64,000 nt of DNA from Zygaena filipendulae. Lineage: Eukaryota; Arthropoda; Insecta; Lepidoptera; Zygaenidae. The stretch lies in assembly GCA_907165275.2 (NCBI GenBank), contig OU015651.1:3990501-4054500 (forward strand), in the 5' to 3' direction. The notes under the pieces were generated by a model. The model did not search any database and was not told the origin of the DNA. It saw nothing but the letters and a program-made list of their open reading frames with translations. Shown here piece after piece: positions 43,247-54,606 of the stretch. Both the position numbers and the translations under genes were made by a program. Every line of letters begins with the position of its first letter. The stretch's first letter is position 1.

Positions 43247-43871
43247 CTAGATTCGCCCTGTGCGCGAGCTGCGAGCAGCTCGCGTTTCCAAGCCAGGGCC
43301 GAAACAATTTCCCCATACAAACAACTAATGTTCGGCGGCCATCTTGAAAAATGACGCAATCGAAAAACTGATTCGATATTCGGCATCAGCGACCCCAAAA
43401 ACCCCCGGATGCCGAACCTCACCCGGATCGGATCAACTTTTTTTTCGGCCGCCATTTTGAATCCGCCATTTTGGATTTTTACCACGCCAGGCGGTTGCCC
43501 CCCATTAACTTCTATGACATTTGTTTGAGCACCCCCTATCAGACTCCTATAGTTTCGGAGATAATCGAGTTTGAATTTTGTTCGGCGGCCATGTTTTTTT
43601 CCGCCATTTTGAAAAAAAAGTTACACTATTGAAATTTGCCCAAGGTGTGGATGAAATTTAGTTAGAAACGTTTTCACTTTCGATGGATAGTTTCGGCGGG
43701 CAGTCGACTCACTACCTGATGAGAAGCAGGAATCGAAGATGTCGAGGTTTTCCCATAATCACCGAAACGTCCCCTCTACATGTTCCGTACATTATATCAA
43801 CCTAGAGATGCTTCTTCTGGGAGAACAATTATGTCAATGAGTGAGTGGTAATCCAGCTTTATATATTATAA
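43247..43871 (-). mobile_element. Second Helitron family, array unit 1
   Basis: The minus-strand end is CTAG (43247-43250). Twelve nt inward lies a perfect 9-bp hairpin, CGCGAGCTG / CAGCTCGCG (43263-43271 and 43276-43284) with loop CGAG, exactly the Helitron 3-prime architecture. The body carries five GCCAT[C/T/G]TT motifs. Non-coding; minus-strand frames across it are not credible proteins. Its 5-prime end abuts the CTAG of unit 2. Confidence 0.8.
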
Positions 43872-44457
43872 CTAGATTCGCCCTGTGCGCGAGCTGCGAG
43901 CAGCTCGCGTTTCCGAGCCAGGGCCGAAACAATTTCCCCATACAAACAACTAATGTTCGGCGGCCATCTTGAAAAATGACGCAATCGAAAAACTGATTCG
44001 ATATTCGGCATCAGCGACCCCAAAAACCCCCGGATGCCGAACTTCACCCGGATCGGATCAACTTTTTTTTCGCCCGCCATTTTGAATCCGCCATTTTGGA
44101 TTTTTACCACGCCAGGCGGTTGCCCCCCATTGACCTCTATGACATTTGTTTGAGCACCCCCCATCAGACTCCTATAGTTTCGGAGATAATCGAGTTTGAA
44201 TTTTGTTCGGCGGCCATGATTTTTTCCGCCATTTTGAAAAAAAAGTTTCACTATTGAAATTTGCCCAAGGTGTGGATCAAACTTTGTAAGTAACAGTTTT
44301 ACTTTTGATGGATAGTTTCGGTGGGCAGTCAACTCACTACCTGATGAGGAGCAGGAATCGAAGATGTCAAGGTTTTCCCATAATCACAGAAACCTCCTTT
44401 CCACATCTTAAATACATTATATCGACCTAGAGATGCTCCTTCTGGGAGAACAATTAT
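43872..44457 (-). mobile_element. Second Helitron family, array unit 2
   Basis: Begins with CTAG at 43872-43875 and the same hairpin, very similar to unit 1 along its length. It diverges after 'gagaacaattatg' (about 44457), so its 5-prime end is replaced by other sequence. Confidence 0.8.
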
Positions 44458-44580
44458 GCTTAACTTTTTTTCGCCAGCCATTTCGAATCCGTCCGCCATC
44501 TTGGAATTATTTATATCCCGATAGAAGAAGATAGTGCACCACCAAGTGTACAAATTTTTTTTCAATACCCACGGCCGATA
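44458..44580. repeat. Junction segment in the Helitron array
   Basis: Starts with more of the family's 'ccgccatcttgg'-like motif, then unrelated sequence ('gtgcaccaccaagtgtac'). Probably a remnant of another, partly deleted unit. Confidence 0.5.
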
Positions 44581-45167
44581 GTTTCCGAGCCAGGGCCGAA
44601 ACAATTTCCCCATACAAACAACTAATGTTCGGCGGCCATCTTGAAAAATGACGCAATCGAAAAACTGATTCGATATTCGGCATCAGCGACCCCAAAAACC
44701 CCCGGATGCCGAACCTCACCCGGATCGGATCAACTTTTTTTTCGGCCGCCATTTTGAATCCGCCATTTTGGATTTTTACCACGCCAGGCGGTTGCCCCCC
44801 ATCGACCTCTATGACATTTGTTTGAGCACCCCCCATCAGACTCCTATAGTTTCGGAGATAATCGAGTTTGAATTTTGTTCGGCGGCCATGTTTTTTTCCG
44901 CCATTTTGAAAAAAAGTTACACTATTGAAATTTGCCCAAGGTGTGGATGAAATTTAGTTAGAAAAGTTTTCACTTTCGATGGATAGTTTCGGCGGGCAGT
45001 CGACTCACTACCTGATGAGAAGCAGGAATCGAAGATGTCGAGGTTTTCCCATAATCACCGAAACGTCCCCTCTACATGTTCCATACATTGTATCAACCTA
45101 GAGATGCTCCTTCTGGGAGAACAATTATGTCAATGAGTGGGTGGCAATCCAGCTTTATATATTATAA
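44581..45167 (-). mobile_element. Second Helitron family, array unit 3
   Basis: Matches unit 1 from 'gtttccgagccagggcc' through 'ccagctttatatattata'. It lacks the hairpin and CTAG end but keeps the 5-prime end missing from unit 2. Confidence 0.8.
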
Positions 45168-45300
45168 TAATTTGATAAATAGTTTAATCATCAAATTTTT
45201 TCGATCGTGATAATAATAGTATAAAGTATGTAGTTCATCGTTCCTTATCGTTCCTTGATCGGTCTTAAACACAGAACCAAAAATAACATAGAAGGGATAT

Positions 45301-45427
45301 TTATTTATTTATTTATTTAAGCTTATTGCACAACATGGTACAAAAGGCGGACTTAATGCCACAGTGGCATTCTCTACCAGTCAACCTTCACGGTGTTCAG
45401 AAAGTGTGCTTGGTGGTGCTTGAGAGG
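45301..45427 (-). repeat. Retroelement 3-prime end family F, minus copy
   Basis: (TTTA)n, then 'acaaaaggcggacttaatgc' and 'agtcaaccttcacggtg'. Confidence 0.65.
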
Positions 45428-45429
45428 AC

Positions 45430-45593
45430 ATAAACTTAGTTAAGTATGAAATCAGATGAAAACCAGTGTCGCTGGGTCGCTGGGAAACTATTCATCCCGC
45501 ACTAAAACATTCATTATTGTAAATAAATGTATTAACAGCTTTAGGGTTGTTTTTACTTAGTCACTGTTTTCAAAATTCACAGTTTCAGTCACA
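45430..45593 (+). repeat. Dispersed repeat H, copy 1
   Basis: 'gatgaaaaccagtgtcgc' through 'cttagtcactgttttcaaaa' + 'ttcacagttt'. Recurs at 48288-48422, where a family F end again lies nearby. An internal segment of about 30 bp differs. Confidence 0.65.
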
Positions 45594-46022
45594 GAATTGT
45601 TTCTTTTATCAATCCAAAATTCTAGCCAATATTTACCGGTTCTGATTATTATGCTTACTTACTATTAAAAAAAACCGGAAATGATACAATTTTCTATTAA
45701 TTAAGCCTTCTTCATGGTTTTTGGGCTTGACTATGGCAATATGAGTGCCATGGATCCAAGGGGGAGCTCAACGTATTTCTAGCTTTGTAGAAACTGAATT
45801 AAAAATGTCATATTGTAAATTTTCCGAGGGAAGTAAAACACGAATTATTTACCTACAACTGCAGAAACTTATTTTCTCACCGTATTTTTGTAGTCTCCCT
45901 GTCGCTTCTTCAAAATGGGTATTCTACATGTTTGTCTCTGTAATTTCTTTAATAGATTTGCTCGCACTGAATTGGGACTTGGGAGACAGGATGCTAACTG
46001 ACAACCATTGTGTCCGTGATTG

Positions 46023-46402
46023 TTACAAGCCTGCATGTCGGTTAAAACGACATGCTAATAAAATCTGCGGACATGTTAAAAAAGTAAAAAAAACTATAAA
46101 TAGTTTCCAAATGACCAAATTAACATCTAAGCATATCTCTTATAGCACTACTCTTTCTTCTACTACCATTCTTCTTCTGCCATAACACATTAACATATAC
46201 ATACACTAGGTATGTAGAGGGATATACCTAATGTCAAGGTTACATATTACATATACATAAATAGATACGAAATCACTTACCTTCGTCTCCAAATCTAAAT
46301 AATCTGAACGAATTTCTTTGGGCATGTGAGGAGTCAGCTTAGCTACCAACTCTTTGAACGACGCTGTCGAAAGCCTATTTCGAAACTTTTTTCTGATATA
46401 GG
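46023..46402 (-). CDS. Two-exon gene model, possibly ENY2-like (partial)
   Basis: Exon 46402-46281 (minus) reads 40 codons without a stop (YIRKKFRNRLSTASFKELVA then KLTPHMPKEIRSDYLDLETK) and ends at a consensus donor AAG|GTAAGT. A second possible exon, 46064-46023, follows an excellent acceptor (T-rich tract, CCGCAG) in matching phase 0 and ends ILLACRFNRHAGL, stop. The first exon loosely fits the C-terminal half of ENY2/e(y)2, a small SAGA deubiquitinase and mRNA-export factor (family pattern: LV..ITP, VP, VK.ELL). That assignment is tentative. The upstream exon is not found. An ATG inside the exon (MPKEIRS) is an alternative start. Confidence 0.4.
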
Positions 46403-46926
46403 CTGTCAAAACGAGTTATTCTGCTGGCGGTTTGACGCTATTTGCTCCGAGACGTCTACCTCGTAAGCAGTTTCAACAAAAACAAATTAATCATCGTAAT
46501 ATCAATTTTATAGAGAGTTCAGAAAAAGCGAACGATGACCGTAGTGATTATATTATCTTTGATGATGACGTCACTAAAACCTAACGTATTAAATAACATT
46601 GTCAATTAATAGCCCGATGTTTTCGGTGAAACGCTCGTTCAGCTTTAATATAACGAGTGCGTTCACCAAATGATGACCAAATAAGAGGTGACACATTATC
46701 GTTAAAATAATAGCGCGATACGAGTTTGCGCTTGATGTGAAATATTTGATTTTAGTTTTACTTTGTTAATACCGTTTCAAATAGCGCGATCGGCCCCCTA
46801 AGGATTGCTTCGGGAACTAAATTAAGATAGTGTGAATATATGACCTTATTGGTAAAGTCGTTGAGAAGTAGTTACACAGTACTAACAGACACATTAACGT
46901 TTATAGATAGACGATATAGTATAGAC

Positions 46927-47036
46927 ATGGATAATCACAAAAAACGATTTCTGAAAATGAAGAGGTAAAAAGTGTGAATGAAGAACCATATGTTACTGTC
47001 GTGAATTCATGGGGACGACTTGGAAATATAAAATAG
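46927..47036 (+). pseudogene. Small frameshifted coding-like segment
   Basis: ATG at 46927 opens MDNHKK, then a run of six A separates it from a second frame reading TISENEEVKSVNEEPYVTVV and NSWGRLGNIK before a stop at 47034. A single base gained or lost in the A run would join them. Coding-like composition, no family recognised. It may be a broken exon, a sequencing error or chance. Confidence 0.25.
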
Positions 47037-47222
47037 GTCAGGCCAACGTTCGCTTTATTAGTGCGTCTTTTGCCAAAATTCGAGCTTTAATCCAACATAG
47101 CAATAGCGGATATAACTACCTATTTGCTATTTACAAACCCATCCAGTAAGTTCCTTCCTATATATATATGTCATGTTACGCATGAATTTACGGTTAACAG
47201 CTGTTTAAGTATATACGTGTAT

Positions 47223-47561
47223 ACAACGTGTTGACGAATTGACTGAAAACTAGAAAGTAGTTTGTTCAGAATCGACTTCCGAATCGATCGCACCATGTTT
47301 TAATATAGGTTATATATTTTTATTTTTACTAGCCCATGTCCAAATTATTTTTAATGCAAAATTTGGCGCGTACGCCGCCCATGGCAAAAAAATCGAATCG
47401 ATCATGGACACGCAGGCGCGGGCGCAGCGCATGAAATTTCGTAGATAGGTCACCTCCAAACTAATGTAAAATAACTTTTAGACGATTAATTTTTTCGTCA
47501 TAATTTATATTTTAATCATATTATTGTTTATTTTTTAAATGGGGTGTACCAGGTTTTTGGC
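47223..47561 (-). repeat. Dispersed repeat B, copy 2
   Basis: Reverse complement of 2761-3103, with a 13-20-bp divergence around the 'tcgaatcgatcatgg' segment. Flanked by unrelated DNA on both sides. Confidence 0.75.
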
Positions 47562-47567
47562 CAAATC

Positions 47568-47640
47568 ATTTGTATAAATAAACAGTTTCTCGCGGTTTCA
47601 CCCGAGTGAATTCAAGAATGCCAAGGAGACGCTTTGTTTT
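47568..47640 (-). mobile_element. Helitron-like 3-prime remnant
   Basis: 'ctcgcggtttcacccgagtg' is a decayed terminal hairpin region without CTAG. Weak. Confidence 0.35.
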
Positions 47641-48287
47641 GCAGGATATAAAAAGGGTCTTATCCTTAATCTAGAAGTTGAAATTGATATTTTTAAATCA
47701 GGATACCAACTAAATGTTATCTTGCATCCTAATTCCGTCGGTCTAGTTTTAAGTTTAGTGAACCTGACTGCTACGTCGTGGCTACGCCAAGTTCGATTTC
47801 CGCGTCCGAGTACCTAAACATAGATATTTTATGTGATGAATATTTGTGTCTACACTGAGTCATTATTTTTTATAAATATATGTTTCCAAGATAGTTGGCA
47901 ATTTTAATGTAGGTATGTGATATAATTCAAGTTGTGGGTAGCCAAATACGAAAGGTATTAAGAACAATGGTAAATTGTGCTCAAGCTCAAAGGAGTCTCG
48001 AGGCCAATTTTGATACTATATGCTCAGACTTACTTACTTACTTAATATCTACTCGCATAGGAGTCAATATTTATATGTATAATAAATTGAATGAAACTTT
48101 AAATCTGCAAAGTTTGTCAAAATTTGAATGTAAACACAAATAAAAACATACCTTCAGAACTTAACATATAATGACTCAGAGGATTTACTAACTATATAGT
48201 ATGCTGTAACTATATCCCACCCTCAGGTAATTCTGGGAAATCTAGACACGCGGTGGCACAGAATAGAAAATAATAGATAGAAGGGAC

Positions 48288-48422
48288 CTCAACTTAGTTT
48301 CGTATGAAAACAGATGAAAACCAGTGTCGCCGGGTGATTTTCGCACACAAAACTATTCATCATGCACTAACACTTTATGTTACGTTTTTACTTAGTCACT
48401 GTTTTCAAAATTCACAGTTTTG
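48288..48422 (+). repeat. Dispersed repeat H, copy 2
   Basis: Pairs with 45430-45593 ('gatgaaaaccagtgtcgc', 'cttagtcactgttttcaaaa'). Confidence 0.65.
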
Positions 48423-48555
48423 GGAATATTTATTTACGTTCCTTCTACCTACACTTCCGCTAACTATTATAAGTTTCTTTTGTATTTATTTAGTTAAGTG
48501 AATAATTGTAATTCTTTTAAAGAAATAAACTTCTTAAGCCGTAAACCCTAAATAA

Positions 48556-48618
48556 TTCTATTGCACATTTTCGTACAAAAGGAGGACTTAATGCCCAAGG
48601 CATTCTCTATAGTGGTAA
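48556..48618 (-). repeat. Retroelement 3-prime end family F, fragment
   Basis: 'gtacaaaaggaggacttaat' with 'ggcattctcta'. Tail lost. Confidence 0.5.
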
Positions 48619-49614
48619 ATATACTTGGGATGGCAGCAAAAGAAGTTTTGGAGTTGGAGCATTTGCTCTAACTTCTTTGCAACGGTGGCGCGCCTGCCCC
48701 GCCTACCTACATGTCCTCTCTAGTTTATTTGCTTTGTGCACGGCAGCCTGTCCAGCTAAGTTCGAAGAAAAAGAATGTGGCAGCGCAGCAGCCGACACGT
48801 AACTACCATTTGGAGTTACTTTTGACCCCTTTAGTTATTACAAGAACTAAATTATATTTAAAATTGACTAGTCGACTTAAAAAATAAAAAGCGGACATTT
48901 TGGGAAGTCTTAACTAACCACGCTGTGACAATCGTGAGTAGTTAGGATTGAGTTGGTATTACCGCATAGGTACATACATAAAAATGTATCAAATAACCTA
49001 TAAGAACCTACAGGTAAAGTTCAGAGGACGTCAAACCCATATCATGAAGTTATTTAAGTATCTGTCATATGCTCAGATAGGAAGGTCATCATAAATGTAG
49101 ACTGGTGGCTATTCTAGCTCTATTTTTGAAGTGAAAACTTCTTTTAGCGCGGTAGGTACGCATATACGTATTTTTTAGATGAGATAAAATCTCTGGACTC
49201 GCGACACCGTTACGAGACGCAGCTATAGTGTGTGCATATATGCATGTACATGTAGCAGACCGCGAATGCGTCTAGATAAATAAAAAAATTAAATGTACTT
49301 TAAGGTTTTTATATTATTACTAATAAAGTACAATTCATAAATAAAATGCAATTCATAACCCAATAACCCTATTACCCATCTAAAAAATGTCTAACGCGCC
49401 AAAATAAATTTTCACTTCTGTCGGCACTCCCCGAATGCAACCCATAATTAGGGTTCCGTAGCTAAATGACAAAAAACGTCCCCCCTGTAACTTCTAAAAT
49501 AAGAGAATGATAAAACTAAAAAAATACATATATGATGTATGTACATTATCATGCAAACTCCCACTGCAAATTGGTTTGAACGAGATCTAATAATAAGTAG
49601 TTTTTTTTAATTAA
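48619..49614. other. Intergenic DNA
   Basis: Moderately GC-rich 48680-48800, otherwise AT-rich. No supported gene or RNA. Confidence 0.5.
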
Positions 49615-49810
49615 TCTTACTAATATTATTAATGTGAAAGTGTGGATGTTTGGATGTTTGTTACTCAATCACTCGAAAACGGCAGAACGGATTTGGATGA
49701 AATTTGGCATGCACGTTGTCAGGGGTACATAGAAGGAGATCCTACTTTTATTACCGGAATTCCCGCGGGATCTCCGAAATTACCGAGGGTAAAACCGCGG
49801 GGCACAGCTC
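49615..49810 (+). mobile_element. Helitron-like element, near full length
   Basis: TC start (TCTTACTAATATTATTAATG), consensus body and hairpin. The terminal CTAG is now CTCA. Confidence 0.75.
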
Positions 49811-51379
49811 ACCACAATAGCGTTAGCGTGGCAAGAGAGAATGGTATGAATTTAAAGTTATAAGCGGAGTGAAGTGTGCTGAGTTGAAACATTTAATATC
49901 TTCCTTGTTCAATTGGCTAGGTATCCTACTGTAATAACTTTTGGCGCTATCTTTAAAATTCACCTTTTACTAGGTACCGTAGCGCTTGATGCTTCTCGAC
50001 GGACACTTTTCATCATAGAAAGCCAGGGCTTATTGGAGCACCATCTAGCGTACACTTTGTGAACTATGCCGCTTTAGCTTTAGTTTATCAAACACATATC
50101 AGACAACAGACAGCGCTATAATAATAAAACTTTTTAATACAGTCGGAAATAGAGGGTAATAGCATACATATTAAAAGATTTCATATATTAAATTATTAAA
50201 AAATGTTATATATCGCAAGTAATAGATTCTTTGGTCCAAGCCCACCGAGCATTATTGTTTTGTGTACTTCAGTGGTGTACGACGTACGTGTAGTGTACAG
50301 TTAGTATATTTACTCTGAGTGTTGGTAATTTGGTAGCGCTTGCTAGGTCGTTGTCGTCGTCGTTTGTCGTTTTAGTAAATTGTGTAGGCTAATTAAAGGG
50401 AATAAAAAGTAAAGAAAACGAAACTCATTGCTTCCCTGAAGACTCTAAGCTAAAAAGAGTAAATAAAATACAAAACTACGATTATCTGTTGTAAATATGG
50501 TTTTTGTTTCACTTGAACAATGAACATCCTTAAAAACCTATTATATGCTACAGTTTTAATGCTAATAATACACAAATAGTTGCAGTATGTATGCTATTTT
50601 TTTATTGAATTTATTTTGAACACAAGGAACGAGAGATCGACATCTTCTTTTAGCTTTGCCCCGCCATCTCCATTATTGAATTTTTTTTTATCTGGCAATG
50701 CTGCAATGGGCGCCATTTAGCGGAAGTTTTTTTATCTGTGGTATATTTTGACATTTATTTTGACTGTTTTAATTTGACAGTAAATAAACCACTGAATGAT
50801 GACTATCTACCGAGAGAGATCCCCTCAGAAGAAATTGTTCTGAGGAGATCCCCCACCCTACAAACTTTAAAACTGTTTTATCACTTGTACTGTGTACACA
50901 GAGAGAAGGTAATCACTTGTACATACTCCTTTCATAAAAGTCCTCGCTAATTTTATAGAAACCCATAACTTAAACTTTTAATAGTAGTGGCTAACAGTAG
51001 CATACCGGTTGCACTGCCGTTTAAAAAAAAGAAAAAAAAAACTAACACCTTCTAATAATAAAATAACTACTTGGTTTTTTGGTGTGTATAGCATGTCTAG
51101 TTTAAATAACTTTACTGTAGTATGTTTAGTGCTGGTTGGGCCCAAATCTAAATTAATTCATTACCGATCACTGTCGGACTCCAACGTATTCCCTCAATTA
51201 GGTACGTGACATTGGCGGAGTCACTGTGGCAACAAATAGTGCCCGAAGCCATAAACCAAAGAAGAAAAAGAAAAGCCTACCTACCTATTCTTCCACAAAC
51301 TATTTAGAGATACTACTGTATTCTTCTGAGCCTAGTACCTACCGAGTCCCTGTAATACACACAGAGTACTTGGTAATAC
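49811..51379. other. Intergenic DNA with repeated fragments
   Basis: Blocks such as 'agagagaaggtaatcac' (about 50900) and 'caaactatttagagatact' (about 51297) recur at 52970-53010 and, in part, at 61510. No gene supported. Confidence 0.45.
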
Positions 51380-51660
51380 AGCACCGGAAAAGGCGATACC
51401 GGAATGCACAACACGAGATATTTTTTTTTCTCCTCTTTTTGGACTCAACACTGAGTGTTATTTGCCACTTTCATTTTTGGTATTAAGAGGATGGGAAGCA
51501 AAGTAATTGTAAAATTGTACGCCAACAGATAGAATGTACATCACCGGAATTGGTGACACCGGAATTCGAATCCTAGGCCATGAAATGCTGTGCTGTGCAT
51601 TCCGGGGTGTACATTATCGGTACGCCGCGGATTGTACGAGACCGGAATAGGGAGTTTTCC
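51380..51660 (-). repeat. Scattered copies of a 15-bp repeat unit
   Basis: 'caccggaa', 'gataccggaatgcaca', 'gacaccggaattcg' and 'gagaccggaatag' are degenerate copies (opposite strand) of the unit forming the tandem array at 52745-52955. Confidence 0.6.
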
Positions 51661-52744
51661 AAGAGGTACTTATTTTTAGTTTTTTATTAAATAATAGATG
51701 GCGCTGGCAAAATTTTGACTATACTGTCAAGCGACTTGCAAGCAGCAGATGCATTATGAGCTGTCACTGTCACCTTTAGAAAAATCCGACTAAACTTACT
51801 AAAAACATTGTTAAAAATATTATTAGGCATAAACTATGGACGGTTTGTGTGCCGTTTATACAGAGGTGTCCATTTATTTCCCAACAAAGAGTCTTATTTC
51901 CCAAAAAAAATGTCTAATGAAGACCAAATTATCTTTTTAGTGTTATCAGCAAATAAAGCAAAGTATTTTATTTGAAAATTATCAATGTAGGTATTAAGCA
52001 CGATATTTTTTTGTGCAGCTAACTTAATATCACGAATAAACTTTATAGATATTAGTAAAACTAAAAACCATAAAAATTTTGTAAAATAAACTAATACTTT
52101 ATAATAATTACACCACCACCGTTTATTTTAGGTTTCTAAATACCCCATTTTACGCATCCCTGAATTTGCCAGAGTGGTCAACTACGCTCGTTACGCCATC
52201 TAGCTAAGGCATTAGAGCTAATCGGAACTAATCGGAAAACTCCCCATTGAAGGCAAAGCCACGCCCACATTTCAATCCTGTCCTGTTATTGGCTAAGAAT
52301 TATGACGTCTATTTGATTCTTCGTTTAGTAGTGTTCAATACAATCAAAGACAGTGCAGGTAGAATTTACTAATTACAGTCTCAAAATATGGCGGAAATTC
52401 AAATTACAATCTGTCGAAGTTCAATATTAGTAACGTAATTATTATGAATTTTTTGTCTTTACCGCATCATCGGCCGCTACCGGGGCACTCTCGCTGCGCT
52501 CGCTCGGCTCGTGAGACTCGCTCACCAGTACAAACCTAACTTAACCAATAAAGTCAGAGTGCTCTTTTTCGATTACTATGATGTGGCCACGACAATTATA
52601 TTCTAATTTCTTTTCACTTACTCCAAAAACAGATCAAACATAAATTGTGACTTATCTGATAATATAACTTGACCCAGTATTTAGGTAACTAATGTAAGCG
52701 AGCACAAAGAGAAAGAGGCGTGGTTTCATCGACCAATAGGAGCA

Positions 52745-52955
52745 GTGACACCAATTCCGGTGCTGTACATTCCGGCGGTGAACATTCTCGGCGCGGTCAG
52801 TATTTCGATGCCAAGGGGCGGAATGCACGACACCGGAATCCGTGTATATGAATTCAAATACGTGCCGTACAATACAGTGTCGTACATTCCGGTGTTGCGC
52901 ATTCCAGTGCTGTACATTCCGGTGTCGTACAATATCGTGTTGTGCGTTCCTGGCT
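52745..52955 (+). repeat. Degenerate ~15-bp tandem repeat
   Basis: The unit is approximately 'gtcgtacattccggt', repeated with variation from 'ccaattccggtgctgtacat' to 'gtcgtacaatatcgtgttgt'. The 15-bp period keeps several frames open, which explains the apparent proteins on both strands. Not a gene. Confidence 0.75.
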
Positions 52956-53639
52956 CCCGTACCTACCAGAGAGAAGGTAATCACTACGTTCACAAACTAT
53001 TTAGAGATACTACCGTATTGTACCTACCTATCAACAGAGTATTATTTTCTTTGCTATCAACTATCAAGAATATACAATCAATAGACATTGCCATGTCTAG
53101 TTAATTTGTGGTAAATAGAAATCAGCCTATTATTTACAGTGATTATATTTTTTCAGTGATTTTATTAATTATTTAATAAAATTACTCAGACTGATAGTTT
53201 GACTTACGCATGTAGTGTAGGTACCTATGGAAAAAGTTTGTAACATCTCAATAGGTAGTAATTAAGTAATTTTCCATAATGGAACTTCCAGGTAAGCTCG
53301 TATCATAAAGTTATTTTTAATGTAAAACGTATTCAATAAGTTACAATTATAGCCAAGTTAAAAATGGTACGACTTACTACTTAGTGAATACAGTGAATTC
53401 ACAGACCCATGAGGTTAGTTGGTACATACCTACATATTTGTTCACAAATACAGTAGGTACTCGAAATAATAATCTAATACCATTGCACTGCAGTTTCTCA
53501 TATCGTAAATTCCACTGACAACCAAATTGGTACATGTAGTGGATTCAGCTAAGTGGTCTCGGTTTCAATTCTCAGAGGGGGTGAATGAATTTAGTGTCTT
53601 GAACAAAGAGAACTCCTTCCATTCTTGGTGTGTTTATAT

Positions 53640-53856
53640 AATAATAATAATAATAATCCACTTCACAACACACAGATCTACTTAATCCCACACTAAGCTG
53701 TAAGCTTGTGTCGTGGAAACCAAGCAAACGTGGTATATACTATACATATTATTACATATATATTATACTATAGATATATATGTATATACACACCCAGACT
53801 GGAAAATGGAACCATGTGTTCATCACACAAAGTCCACCGGGAATCGAACCTAAAGT
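53640..53856 (-). mobile_element. Second SINE, 5-prime truncated
   Basis: The minus strand keeps the B box GGTTCGATTCC (plus 53840-53850), then 'gtgtgatgaacaca', 'ccagtctgggtg', a TA-rich stretch, 'agcttagtgtgggatt' and an ATT-rich tail at 53642. This order is typical of lepidopteran tRNA-derived SINEs. The A-box half is lost. An inverted piece of the same body ('tttgcttggtttccatg') lies at 53884-53901. Confidence 0.75.
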
Positions 53857-53932
53857 ATAATAAATAATAATAACATACTTTGTTTGCTTGGTTTCCATGA
53901 GATATAATCCTATAACTTAGAGATCGAGGTAA

Positions 53933-54131
53933 TCTATACTAATCTTATAAAGGCCAAAAGTTTGTGAGTTTGTGATGTTGTAGAGGGTAATCTCTGAATA
54001 TTCTGAACCAATTTTGAAAATTCTTTCACTTATAGGAAGCTACAGCGATCCTGAGTGTCATAGGGTACTTTTTATTTCAGAATTCCCGCGGGACCTCTGA
54101 AATTACCGCAGGTCAGGTCAGGGTCAGCTAG
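53933..54131 (+). mobile_element. Helitron-like element, full length
   Basis: TC start (TCTATACTAATCTTATAAAG), body 'attctttcacttataggaag', end 'gtcagCTAG' at 54128-54131. The hairpin is degraded by a small 'caggt' duplication. It lies in the first intron of the minus-strand gene. Confidence 0.7.
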
Positions 54132-54183
54132 TATTAAAAAAAATATTATGATGATTTATTTATTATGATTTGGTTGTACTTAC

Positions 54184-54329
54184 TTAGTGCCAGTCCATCC
54201 TTCGAGAGACGTGCTTCTAGATTGTGGGTTGCACTTCTTTTGTGGGACACTGCTCAATTTATTTTTAATTTTCACAGTTAACCTCTTTGGGCTAGTGGGC
54301 ATTTTAATATTAGACATTTTATTGCACAT
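54184..54329 (-). CDS. First coding exon of an unidentified gene, divergent to ZZZ3
   Basis: On the minus strand an ATG at 54329 follows an in-frame TAG and opens MCNKMSNIKMPTSPKRLTVK, continuing through KCNPQSRSTSLEGWTGT and ending at a strong donor (ACTAA|GTAAGT at 54183). A second in-frame ATG at 54317 is the alternative start. The 48-codon segment is Lys/Ser/Pro-rich, basic and probably disordered; no domain or signal peptide. The exon ends in phase 2. The remaining exons were not located in the repeat-rich DNA to the left. It does not splice in frame to the exon at 46402. Its start lies 603 bp from the ZZZ3 start in head-to-head orientation. Confidence 0.6.
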
Positions 54330-54422
54330 TTTCCACTAAAGCTCTATTTTTTCATAAATCAAGTTTAATAATTTATCAACAAAAGTTTAGTGAAAACTGA
54401 ATTGAGAATTTTTGTTTTATTA

Positions 54423-54606
54423 CTAGTTCTCTGTGGTTTCACTAAAATTAATTTCAGAGTTCCTATGGGAACATATTGAGAAAAAGGTTTTTCTATGTCC
54501 TTCTCTGTAACATGTGTGCAAAATTTCATAGTGATTGGGTTGAGTAGTTAAGGTGTGAAAGTATAACAAACAAACAAACTCACATTTGCATATAATATTA
54601 GTTAGG
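54423..54606 (-). mobile_element. Helitron-like element inside the divergent promoter
   Basis: Minus strand TCCTAACTAATATTAT to ACTAG (plus CTAG at 54423-54426). The hairpin is lost by point changes but both termini are clear. The insertion ends exactly one base before the ATG of the small frame at 54607. Confidence 0.75.

Noticed and set aside
43234..44836. Minus-strand proteins in the Helitron array (such as KIQNGGFKMAAEKKVDP)
   Set aside because: The frames differ in length between units, have no domain or consistent start and stop, and arise from stop-poor repeat sequence.
45745..46185. 146-codon plus-strand open frame
   Set aside because: No recognisable domain, and its 3-prime half is antisense to the better-supported minus-strand exon at 46023-46064.
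52652..53104. Proteins on both strands with repeated CxxxF or YIPV motifs
   Set aside because: They follow from a 15-bp tandem repeat whose period keeps frames open.
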